A DNA stretch of 64,000 nt, taken from positions 620,001 through 684,000 of the forward strand of contig MCGE01000013.1 in assembly GCA_002105175.1 (NCBI GenBank), given 5' to 3'. The stretch is from Absidia repens (taxonomy: Eukaryota > Mucoromycota > Mucoromycetes > Mucorales > Cunninghamellaceae). Positions 48,513-59,125 of the stretch are shown in pieces. Position numbers and translations under genes: made by a program. The notes beneath the pieces were generated by a model. That model saw only the letters and a list, made by a program, of their open reading frames with translations. It was not told the origin of the DNA and did no database searches. How positions within the stretch are numbered: the stretch's first letter is position 1; each line of letters begins with the position of its first letter.

Positions 48513-49374
48513 TGTTGTGGCTGTTTTTAAGTTTTGTTATAAGTGAATACCAATTATGTTATGGTAGACTTGATGTTTTTGATGTTATTTGTATAGTTTG
48601 GTATAGATAGAATAGTATCTTGCACCAAATGTGTCTTGTAATAAATTAATTTTTCTTCCTAGTGAAAGTCAAGAGCGATTTATTTTTCTCTGGACGGAAT
48701 TTGAAATTTGATTTGCAGTGGTCCCTGAATTGACTTTTGTTTATAGAGAGAGCACTAGATATGTACTACACCAAATGTGTATTTGAATATGAGTAATGAG
48801 TTCCAGATATGAGTTTGGATAGTAAGTAGTGAGCACCAGAACTTTTGTAGATAAAGTCCAACTTGAAATAAAAGAAGTTTTAAAAAGTAAAACTTGATAA
48901 AATAAAATAAAGTAGAAGTATTGACCTTAGCTGGTTCAATAAAAATAAAAAGGAGTATAATTGACTCTGAAATAAAATAAATAAAGATTCCTATAGCAAA
49001 ATAGAAATAACTTGATAACTTGATAACTTGGTAATTTGGTGGTTATAAAAAAAACCTTTGTACTGACTTTTATTTGTTAAATGAGAAAAGTATATAGAAA
49101 AACTAAAGAGAAAGAAAAGGATAATAATAAAAAGTTGGCTATTTATACTAAAAAACTGATATCTATAGAGATGGTTTGTTTTTGTGTTTTTCATCTATGG
49201 AATGTATTTTCTAATTTTTTTCGGATGTATATATGTATTTTCTATTTTTTTTTGAGATGTATGAATGTATTTTCCATTGACTAGTTTTCATTCATGGCCC
49301 AGTCCATTAATTGGTTAAAACCAAAAATGTCAGCAGCAATTTCCCCAGCGGTGTCTTCAATGCTGGACCCAACA
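48513..49374 (+). mobile_element. Solo LTR 1 (862 bp)
   Basis: Begins TGTTGTGGCTG and ends GGACCCAACA, giving perfect TGTTG...CAACA termini. It is flanked on both sides by GTAG (48509-48512 and 49375-49378), a 4-bp target duplication. It is nearly identical in order to solo LTR 2. It contains GCTATTTATACTAAAA near 49138 (TATA-like) and TTCAATAAAAAT. No coding region accompanies it. The retrotransposon superfamily cannot be decided from the LTR alone. Confidence 0.85.
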
Positions 49375-50111
49375 GTAGGTTTTTTTATGTTTTTCTGGGT
49401 TGAATAGGATGTCTAGAGTGATCCTTTGGTGTAGCTTTGATCGTTTAGAGCTTTGAAAATAAATTTGTTCCTTCAGCGGAATTTGAAATATCTTGTTCCT
49501 GAATCGGACAAAAATAGATTTGATAGTAGTGAGCACCAGAACTTTTGTAGATAAAGTCCAACTGTAGAGAAAGTTTATAAAAAATAAACTTGGAAGAGTA
49601 AAATAAAATAAAAAAAAGAAAAGTATTGACCTTTGTTGGTTCAATAAAAATAAGTGTATAACACACAGTAAAAAATAAAAAGAGGACTTGTAGTCACAAA
49701 AAATAAAAGAAAGTTTCTATATAGACGATAGAAACAAAATAAAAATAAGACAGTGATTTGGTGGTTAAAAACCTTTGTACTGAATTTTATAAAAAAAAGA
49801 TTGAGATAAATATATAAAAATAAATAACTAAAGATTTCGAAATTTGTGGGGGAAAGATGGGGTATTTATACTAAATTTCGAAATTAAAAAGACGCTAAGC
49901 GTAAAAAATAATAATAAGGATCGCTGTGCGTAAATAAGATATACGGCGCTAAGCGTCAAAAAAAAATGCGTCGAGCGTCAAAAAAAGAATGCGTTGAGCG
50001 TCAAAGATTCAATCGCCGCCGCCAGTCGCCCAACTGACAACGTCGTCTACACCAAACAGAGCGACGAGGTCCAGTCCCCCGACACGGCTTATTTTGGTCG
50101 TTAGGTCGTAA
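49375..50111 (+). repeat. Older LTR-like remnant between solo LTRs
   Basis: Continues the element split by solo LTR 1. Shares with the young LTRs the order GTGAGCACCAGAACTTTTGTAG, TATTGACCTT, GGTTCAATAAAAATAA, TTTGGTGGTTA and TATTTATACTAAA, but is diverged. It contains short repeated GCGTCAAAAAAA and CGCTAAGCGT units (49891-50008) and ends in a GC-rich block (50009-50100) that may be internal retroelement sequence. Confidence 0.6.
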
Positions 50112-50115
50112 CTGG

Positions 50116-50965
50116 TGTTGTGGCTGTTTTTAAGTTTTGTTATGTGTGAATACCAAAAATGTTGTGGTAGACTTGATGTTTTTGATGTTATTTGTATAGT
50201 TTGGTATAGCTTAGAATAGTATCTTGCACCAAAATATGTCTTGTATTAATTTTTCTTCCTAGTGGAACGGCTTTTCTTAGTGTGAGTCAAGAGCGATTTA
50301 TTTTTTCTCTGGACGGAATTTGAAATTTGATTTTTTGTGGTCCCTGAATTGACTTTTTGTTTATAGAGAGAGCACCAGATATATATCACACCAAATATGT
50401 ATTTGATAACGAGTAGTGAGCACCAGAACTTTTGTAGATAAAGTCCAACTTGAAAATAAAGAAGTTTTTGAAAAGAAAACTTGATAAAATAAAATAAAGT
50501 AAAAGTATTGACCTTAGCTGGTTCAATAAAAATAAAAAGTGAGAGTATAGTTGACTCTGAAAATAAAATAAATAAAGATTTCTATAGCAAAATAGAAATA
50601 ACTTGATAACTTGATAATTTGGTGGTTATATAAAAAAAACCTTTTGTACTGAACTTTTATTTGTTAAATGAGAAAAGTGTGTAAAAAAAAACTAAAGAGA
50701 AAGAAAAGGATAATAATAAAAAGTTGGCTATTTATACTAAAAAAATTGATATCTATAAAGATGGTTTGTTTTTGTGTTCTTCATCTATGGAATGTATTTT
50801 CTAATTTTTTTTTTGGATGTATATATGTATTTTCTATTTTTTTTGAGATGTATAAATGTATTTTCTATGGACTAGTTTTCATTCATGGCCCAGTCCATTA
50901 ATTGGTTAAAACCAAAAATGTCAGCAGCAATTTCCCCAGCGGTGTCTTCAATGCTGGACCCGACA
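50116..50965 (+). mobile_element. Solo LTR 2 (850 bp)
   Basis: Starts TGTTGTGGCTG and ends GGACCCGACA (one change from CAACA). Flanked by CTGG at 50112-50115 and 50966-50969, a separate 4-bp target duplication. This, with the GTAG duplication around solo LTR 1, shows two independent insertions rather than the two ends of one element. Confidence 0.85.
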
Positions 50966-51390
50966 CTGGAATTTGTTTTTGTAGGTTTTTATTTTTTATA
51001 GAGTGAGCACCAGAGCTTTTTAGGATGAAGTTCAACCGTTTGTAGCTTCAAAGGCTTAAAAATAATATAGGACTAGACTTGAAAGTCCAAGTGAGGATGT
51101 ATTATTTTCAAAAATGAAAATAATAAGGTCGATAAAATAAGTAGTGACTTAGATCAAGTCAAAAAAAATAAAGTGAAGTGAAATTCAAACTCAGCTGTCA
51201 AAATATATAATAAAGCATTCCAAAGTATGGAATAAAAGGAAGCCAGCAAGTTGGGAGGTTTAAAAAAAGCTTGATAATGCATTTATCAAAAAATAATAAA
51301 GGCTCTGGCGCTCCGCTGGAGCTTTTGGAAATCTTTCGATTTACTGGGTGTCACAGTTTTTTATTAAAGTGTGGGTTTCGATGGGATAGG
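50966..51390 (+). repeat. Second older LTR-like remnant
   Basis: Resumes as CTGGAATTTGTTTTTGTAGG, then TTTTTATAGAGTGAGCACCAGAGC and AT-rich DNA with AATAAAA-type stretches, the same beginning as the remnant at 48490/49375 and the sequence at 52682. It ends near a GC-rich segment at 51300-51390. Confidence 0.5.
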
Positions 51391-51604
51391 ATTAAAGCCT
51401 CCGCCATTTCGCACTTTGGTGGGCAGCCCCTTGGGGCCCGACCGTCGTGCTCAGCGCGTCGTCAATGGGTTCTTTTTTGTGTGCTGAAAAAAAAAATAGA
51501 GAAGGCATTAAAGCCTCCGCCATTTCGCACTATGGTGGGCAGCCCCTTGGGGCCCAACCGTCGTGCAGAGCGCGTCGTCAATGGGTTTTTTGTGTGCTGA
51601 AATA
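51391..51604 (+). repeat. 116-bp tandem repeat, GC-rich
   Basis: Two units start ATTAAAGCCTCCGCCATTTC at 51391 and 51507 and share GGTGGGCAGCCCCTTGGGGC, CGTCGTGC, GCGCGTCGTCAATGGGTT and TTGTGTGCTGAAA. Each contains the palindrome CCCCTTGGGG. A degenerate relative (GGGCAGCGCCTTGGGATCC) lies at about 52391-52409. Confidence 0.85.
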
Positions 51605-51779
51605 ATAGCTTACTTGAAATGCGTCGGAGAGCTTAGAGTTTGATTATGTAGTGGTTGCAACTGCCTTTCCACTGGAAGATAAAACGAATTATGCTATATG
51701 GTAATTATGGCGATTGCCCGTTTATTTAATTTTTATTTGCAGCTCCTTGATTTTTTGACATAAAAAAAAAAGCTGGATG
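51605..51779. other. Spacer, no gene
   Basis: Nothing supported. Confidence 0.4.
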
Positions 51780-52120
51780 ATTCAGGCTCCGCATTTTGCT
51801 TTCTATTTTTTTTTGGTCCCCCTTTTTTTTTCCCTCTCTTTTTCTTTCTTTTTTATTTTTTTCCATCATGATAGTCTGAATGATATGCTGGCAAGGCTCA
51901 TTGGGGAACTGGTGATCTAGGATTAGTGGTTAGAACTTGAATTAGGGGCGTTTTAAAAAACGCAAAACAAACATCATGGGGAAACGCTTTCATTTTGGAT
52001 GAAGGATTTGGGAACGACAGTAGATTAGCACTCAATAGTTTAGTAATAGTTTGCCATCGTTTATACCTACGACTGAATAAATATTTTCTTTTTATTATAT
52101 TCAGTATCTCTGTTGTACGT
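51780..52120 (+). repeat. Dispersed repeat, copy 11 (hairpin subfamily)
   Basis: GGCTCCGCATTTTGCTTT head remnant, pyrimidine tract, GGATTAGTGGTTAGAACTTG, palindrome GCGTTTT-AA-AAAACGC at 51948-51963, core CATGGGGAAACGCTTTCAT and tail ACTGAATAAATATTTTC. The palindrome differs from copies 3 and 8 by matching changes on both arms. Confidence 0.8.
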
Positions 52121-52172
52121 TTACATTATGAGCTTCAATAAATGTGTATTACATATGCATAGAAAAAAAAAA

Positions 52173-52212
<40 letters not shown>

Positions 52213-53426
52213 GATGTGTTTGTGTGAAAAAACAGCTATTACAGAGTATTTTATTGTGGTGGGGGATATTGAAGAACAAAGGTGAGAATAATATTAATTA
52301 TGTAGCCACCGGGTGGCAGGGGGGTTCTGAAGTGTGGGTTGATGGAAGACTCCGTGTTTGGGTGGGCAGCGAATGAGAAAAAAAAGGATGGGCAGCGCCT
52401 TGGGATCCAACGGTGGTTGTCCAGGGCTTTGTTTGGAAAAAAAGAGTTGGAGGGACAAAAAAACGAAATTAAAGTTACTATAGCTGAGTTTCCTTACGGT
52501 CCTTATTTTTTTTGAAGGTATTTATACTAAATTTTTATAATGTTTCACGTTGGGTTCAAACTTAGCGTCGGGTACTGAACGTACGGTCCGTTCTCCGATC
52601 CTTCCTTCAGGCTTCTTCTGTCATTGCCCAAGCAATCAATTCATCCCAGCCAAACAATTTACTAAGTTCGAGATCATCCTTGACACTGGAGTTTGTTTTT
52701 GTAGATTTTTATTTTTTATAGAGTGAGCACCAGAACTTTTCAGGTGGTAGGAAAGTCACAGTTTATTCTTATCTATGGTAATAATCAACTCAAAACAGAT
52801 ATATATTATATACATAGTATATAGTATTGTAGTGCAAAAGTCGAATATTCTTTTTTTATTTTTTGGTCACAAAAGATTTGTCAACCTCAGGAAAAAAATG
52901 AACAGATTCATGCATAGGATAAAATTAAACAACATTTTATTAAACAAGGATGAAGGGGGTTTATATCTAACATTACGTGGAGGAATAAAGGGGAAGGTAA
53001 AAAGCAAATGATCACTATAAATAAAAAAATATACGAGGTAAAAAAATATACCAAGGAAATTGCCCTTAATTTCCTGGTGCCGATTGTTTTTTCCGGCAAA
53101 CAGATCAAATTTTAAGTATGACTGGATCACAAAAAGGGGAATGAAGGTAGATATCGTTTATGCAAAAAAAAAAAAAAAAAAAAAAGGAAGACGGTAACAT
53201 GTGAAACTATATCTTTTGTCTATTTTGCAAAAACTTTATTGATGTGTCTTTGATGAAGAAGGGGAAAAGTAAATGATAATGAAGAATGAATGAAGTGAAT
53301 AAAAACTAACTTAATATATACCAAATAAATAAAGGTGGTAGATTAATTCATATGATTTGTGAGTGTGATAAAAGAAGAGAGATGAATAGGCGAAATATAG
53401 GAAGTAAATAAATATATACATTATAT
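52121..53426 (+). repeat. Repeat-rich spacer, third LTR-like start
   Basis: An AT dinucleotide run at about 52181-52209, the degenerate GGGCAGCGCCTTGGG unit, and an LTR-like start (CACTGGAGTTTGTTTTTGTAG...GAGTGAGCACCAGAAC) at about 52682-52739. A22 lies near 53164-53185. The right end is the PRPP synthetase 3' flank. No gene is seen. Confidence 0.5.
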
Positions 53427-54571
53427 CTATTCAATAATATTGCTAAACAAGTAAGAGACACTTTCACCATTGTGAGTTCTAAAGAGAGAATACAAAATAA
53501 AAAAAAGGGTCAGTTAACAGATGACTACATGTTATACATATATGTATAAGATGTGAAAAGAAAGGGAGTTTACCTTCGAATAGCTTCAGCAATGGTGGGG
53601 GAGATATCAATGACATCCAATTTGGGACAGATGGCCATCTTGTCATGGTGGGGAATAGTGTTGGACACGACCAATTTTTCGATCACGGAATCATTGATGA
53701 CTTGAATAGCTTTACCAGACAAAATGCCGTGGGCCACGATGGCATACACCTTCTCAGCACCGTTTTCAACCAAAGTCTTCGCAGCCAAGCCCAAAGTACC
53801 ACAGGTATCGGCCATATCGTCTACCAAGATAGCAATCTTGCCACGGACATCACCAACAAGCACCATACGAGAAACTTCATTGGCCTTCTTACGCTCTTTA
53901 TGGATAAGTGCAAAGTCCAAATTCAATCGATCAGCAATAGCAGTAGCCCTATTATATATTTATATAAATATGTAAGTCACAACAATAACAACAACTCCCG
54001 CCCCACAAAAAAAGACACCTCTATTCACTACTTACCGTTTAGCACCACCAGCATCAGGAGATACAATAATAGCATTGGTCCAGTTATCGATTTGTGTGCG
54101 AATGTACTTGATCATGGCAGGTTCACAGTACAAGTTGTCGACGGGGATATTGAAGAAGCCTTGGATTTGAGAAGCGTGCAAGTCCATGGTGATGACATGA
54201 TCGGCACCGGCGACAGTGATCATATTGGCAGTCAACTTGGCAGTGATGGGAGCACGGCTCTTGTCCTTCTTGTCTTGACGGGCATAGGGGAAACAAGGGA
54301 TAACAGCCGTGATTCGACGAGCAGAGGCAGTCTTACAAGCATTCACCATGATCAAGAGTTCCATGAGATTGTCATTGATTTCGCCACAACCTGATTGAAT
54401 AATAAACACATCTTCATCACGAACCGATTCGCCAATCGTCACTGAGGTTTCTTGATTCGAGTACTTGGTCACCGTTGCTTTGGCAAGATCAATGCCCATA
54501 CGCTTGGCCACTAGCTTGGCGAGTTCCGGGTGAGCATTACCAGTGAAGATCTTGATGGCGTTGTCAGACAT
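53427..54571 (-). CDS. PRS1: Ribose-phosphate pyrophosphokinase (PRPP synthetase)
   Basis: Makes PRPP from ribose-5-phosphate and ATP for purine, pyrimidine, His and Trp synthesis; cytosolic. Three exons: 54571-54036, 53948-53574, 53478-53427, giving 320 aa, the standard catalytic length without the non-homologous insertion found in some yeast paralogues. Conserved blocks: [83 protein letters not shown], and the PRPP loop [12 protein letters not shown]. It ends [17 protein letters not shown]. The 249-codon plus-strand ORF at 53645-54394 is its antisense shadow. The paralogue number is uncertain. Confidence 0.96.
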
Positions 54572-54903
54572 GATGATAGAGCGCTATTTGCTTTTGTTTG
54601 TTCTTTCCTTGGGAAAAGAGGGAGAGGGGTATGAAGGAAAAAAGAAAAAGAAGAAGGAAATCAGAACAGAAAATTTTTTGTTGTTATTATTATTTTTTTT
54701 TTTTTTTGCGGGGACCCCTCTGTATTTCAAATACCGCTGCCACTCGAGTCGCAAAACCACATCGAGTTTTTATTAAAAGCGAAGACAAAAAAAAAAAAAA
54801 AAATTCAAAAGGAGTTCATTATTTATTATATACAATTGTTGATTTGTGCGTAAGAGAGAAGGTATCGAAGAAGTATGAATTAAACTAATAATAAGGACAA
54901 TGT
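54572..54903. other. PRPP synthetase promoter
   Basis: 332 bp of AT-rich DNA with T and A runs between two minus-strand genes. No gene is seen. Confidence 0.5.
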
Positions 54904-55170
54904 CTATTCATCAAAGACAGCATTGATGGTGGGACTGAAGGTAGAGGTCAAGTCATCCAAAGTAAGAACATCTTCATTGGCAGCATAAATAGTCGAGTTG
55001 GTCAAAGGAGCCACTTGGTGATGGTCTTCTTGGTTCTTGAGTTGATATGAAGCGTGAGAATCATCTTGAAGAAGAGTAGAGAAACAAGCCCGGCGTTGGA
55101 TTGAAGTAACATTAGCAGCGGCTTTGGAGAAAGTCATAGTAGGACGGATCAAGGATTTGACAGCAATCAT
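54904..55170 (-). CDS. Small mitochondrial-type protein, unidentified
   Basis: Single-exon 88-aa protein of unknown function. I chose the start at 55170 because from there it reads MIAVKSLIRPTMTFSKAAAN, a basic, Ser/Thr/Ala-rich amphipathic presequence with RRACFST as a plausible processing region. Starts further upstream would add a hydrophobic T-rich stretch that looks untranslated. The remainder is acidic and polar, ending DLTSTFSPTINAVFDE. No domain is recognised. It is tandem with and upstream of PRPP synthetase. Function should not be inferred beyond likely mitochondrial targeting. Confidence 0.6.
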   Translation of the reverse strand: MIAVKSLIRPTMTFSKAAANVTSIQRRACFSTLLQDDSHASYQLKNQEDHHQVAPLTNSTIYAANEDVLTLDDLTSTFSPTINAVFDE

Positions 55171-55779
55171 TTTTGTTGATATTATTTGAATTATTATTGT
55201 GCGTGTGTGTGAATATGAGGTAAAAAAAAAAAAGGATAGGAAAAGAATTAAGGCCCTTTTTATATTCAAATGAAATGAGACATTATTATGCATGGGGTAA
55301 ATACAGTGAAATGATTTGACAGACAAACTCGTTCTATTGTTGAGTCATTTAATGGGGGGGGGAGGTTGATGGTTACATTTGCGTCCATGCAACCGAGGAA
55401 GTCGGGATTTCATTCACTAAGAGCCGAGATCAAGTACTATGTCCATTTCTTTTTTTGATAGGTCTGCGGCTTTGGATGTGGAATATATTCTTGCTGTCAA
55501 TTGCACCGCTCTTTCTCATATTATTTCTTAATTTTTTACAGAAATGGGTAGCATTTTTTTTTATCATTAAACGTTTCTTTATTAGCTTTTTCCGTATCTC
55601 GATCCACCGAGGATAAACGATGGAGTGATATCCATAAGAGGATAAGGATCCGTTTTTGGGGTTGTAAGCGGTATTTCAAAAATAAAAGGGGAACTTTATT
55701 TTTTTTAGAGCATCAATCAAATCTCATAAAAATGCAGCACAACATAATTCCCACATAAAGTTAGTATGGATAACTACAG
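55171..55779. other. Intergenic, G-gamma 3' flank
   Basis: No gene is seen. ACATAAAG and AT-rich stretches only. Confidence 0.45.
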
Positions 55780-56082
55780 TCAAAGGATGATGCAGCAACG
55801 CTTGGAATGTGGGATGAATGGATCATCTTCTTTTTCTAGTTTACCCCAAATCGAGGGTAAAAATGGATCTCTGGTTGAACTACAGTAACGGATCATACTA
55901 AAAAAGAAAAAAGAGAAACTAGTGTGAGACATCCGTGTTTCGATTGGTTTATCTTGTTACCTTTCGGAAGCTTCGCTTACTGCTATTGTTGGCATATCTA
56001 ATTGCTCCACTAACTTTTTATTGTACTCCAAGATATGATTTAGTTTGGATTCACTAATCTGTAATCTTTTGTAGTTACTCAT
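55780..56082 (-). CDS. Heterotrimeric G-protein gamma subunit
   Basis: Membrane-anchored G-gamma, partner of G-beta in pheromone and nutrient signalling. Two exons, 56082-55961 and 55897-55780, give 79 aa, typical for fungal gamma subunits. The first exon is an amphipathic/coiled helix: QISESKLNHILEYNKKLVEQ, then LDMPTIAVSEASE. The second reads SMIRYCSSTRDPFLPSIWGK and ends HSKRCCIIL. The CaaX box CIIL (final Leu predicts geranylgeranylation) with an adjacent Cys for palmitoylation is the hallmark. It is too short and too split to appear as a long frame; I identified it from spliced reading. Its G-beta and G-alpha partners are not in the window. Confidence 0.88.
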
Positions 56083-56279
56083 GTTTTGTTTCTATTTAAC
56101 ACACACTCTCTCACAAGAAAATAAATTAATAGCAAAAAAAAAAAAAAAAAGTTTATTCACTTGATTAGTGATAAGAAGTGTGATAATATAGAATTGGGGG
56201 AAATATACAAAGTGGAAAAAAAAAATACGAGGGAGAGTTTTTCTCCGACAGGATTCATTACTGGACCAAATAAAAAAAA

Positions 56280-56627
56280 TCAAGAGCGGGATGATGGTAG
56301 AACGTAAACAATAAGAATGATGATAAAGAGGAGAAGAGGGAAAATGAATGCACAAACAACCCATTTGCCTTGTTGAAGTACTTGAAGCCAGCTATGAAGA
56401 ATAAACACACAACGGTGATAGAATGGCCGCTGCATAATTATTGACCATGAATCTTCTTCTTCCTCTTTATTCTGATTGGATTTTACTACTGCTGGATCAC
56501 TGTAGTTGTAGCAGGGTGGTGGCGGTGATGAAAATAGTGGAAGAGGAGGCTGATGACTATAGGCTGGTGGTGGCACACTGATTCTCAATTCATCATTCCA
56601 TAAATCTTGCTGTTTAATTGCAGCCAT
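56280..56627 (-). CDS. Small single-pass membrane protein with PPxY motif
   Basis: 115-aa single-exon protein, unidentified. The N-terminal half is Pro-rich and polar and includes PPPAY, a PPxY motif of the kind bound by Rsp5/Nedd4-type WW domains, plus PPPPCY and an acidic KEEEEDSW patch. One strong membrane segment near the C-terminus (VVCAFIFPLLLFIIILIVYV) leaves a very short Ser/Arg tail, so a tail-anchored or type II topology is likely. An acceptor CCAG just before the start and a GTAAG near 56705 suggest a 5' UTR intron. An adaptor role for a ubiquitin ligase is only a guess. Confidence 0.6.
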   Translation of the reverse strand: MAAIKQQDLWNDELRISVPPPAYSHQPPLPLFSSPPPPCYNYSDPAVVKSNQNKEEEEDSWSIIMQRPFYHRCVFILHSWLQVLQQGKWVVCAFIFPLLLFIIILIVYVLPSSRS

Positions 56628-56898
56628 CTTTTACCTGGAAAATAATTAATAGTTCCTAAAAAAAAGGAAGATGAGCGAAATACTGGAGTAGTTTTATAAT
56701 CTTACATTTATTTAAAGGAAATGTTTTTTACGGGTATCATTTATTCACCAATACATTGGAAACGCATAGATATATAAAACCGACACATAAAAAGGAGACG
56801 ACGAGGAGCCGACGAGGTACCATCTTTACATTGTCAGATCTCTTTGTACATAGAGTTACGTGATGATTTATAAGTTCTCCTTTTTATTTTTTTTTATT

Positions 56899-56929
<31 letters not shown>

Positions 56930-57113
56930 GACTACTATGCTATTGTCACTGAAAATAAAAATATCCATATTCATTCACTCACATTTGTGAGCCACATTTG
57001 TCAAGAGTCAACCGGAATTTGAAAAAACGATAAGCAAAAATAAAATGGCAATATTTTTGTTTTTGTTTGTCCGTGTCTCAATCTTTCTTTTGCTTTTATT
57101 ATAATCATACGCC
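56628..57113. other. Divergent promoter, membrane protein and PRMT1
   Basis: Contains a T run of about 25 nt near 56906-56930. No gene is seen. Confidence 0.5.
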
Positions 57114-58608
<1,495 letters not shown>

Positions 58609-59125
58609 GGAAAAAGAAGCGACTCATTCATCTCTTATGTGCCCCCCGCCGTTTATAAATTCATTTACAATTTAGCTTAAATACTTTTTATCTATATATA
58701 TATTGTTTGTCATCCCCTCCCTTCCTATCCTTAGTTCTGGCATATTGAAATAAAAATTGTACTTTGGCAGATGATTTGTGTATTTTTATTGTATGATACC
58801 GATTTTTCGGGAGGTAGTTTATCTATCTATCTATATATATATATATTTGGGTGTTTAATTTAGAGGGCTATTGTAGACAGTACAACACAGTACCTGAATT
58901 GGAATTCGTTTTATTTTTAAATTAGGCTAGATAACAAAAAAGGAAGCCAAATGTGATTGTTTATACAACTATATGTGTCATAGTGATATTGGAGAATATC
59001 TTTTTTATTTTTGAATTTTATTTTAATTGAAGGCATAACTACATATATATAAAAGGGGAATCTATACTACAAATAAAAAAGGAGTGTGTGTGTGTTGTGT
59101 GCATATAATAATAAACCGAATACTA
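58609..59125. other. Convergent 3' flanks, PRMT1 and velvet
   Basis: Convergent intergenic region. TTGAAATAAAAATTG near 58746-58760 is a plausible PRMT1 polyadenylation signal. AT and GT microsatellites occur near 58827-58846 and 59081-59098. No gene is seen. Confidence 0.5.

Noticed and set aside
48513..50965. One complete LTR retrotransposon with two LTRs
   Set aside because: Only about 740 bp lies between them, with no coding region, and each LTR has its own distinct target duplication (GTAG and CTGG).
53645..54394. 249-codon plus-strand ORF
   Set aside because: Exactly antisense to PRPP synthetase, whose exons carry all family motifs; no domain on this strand.
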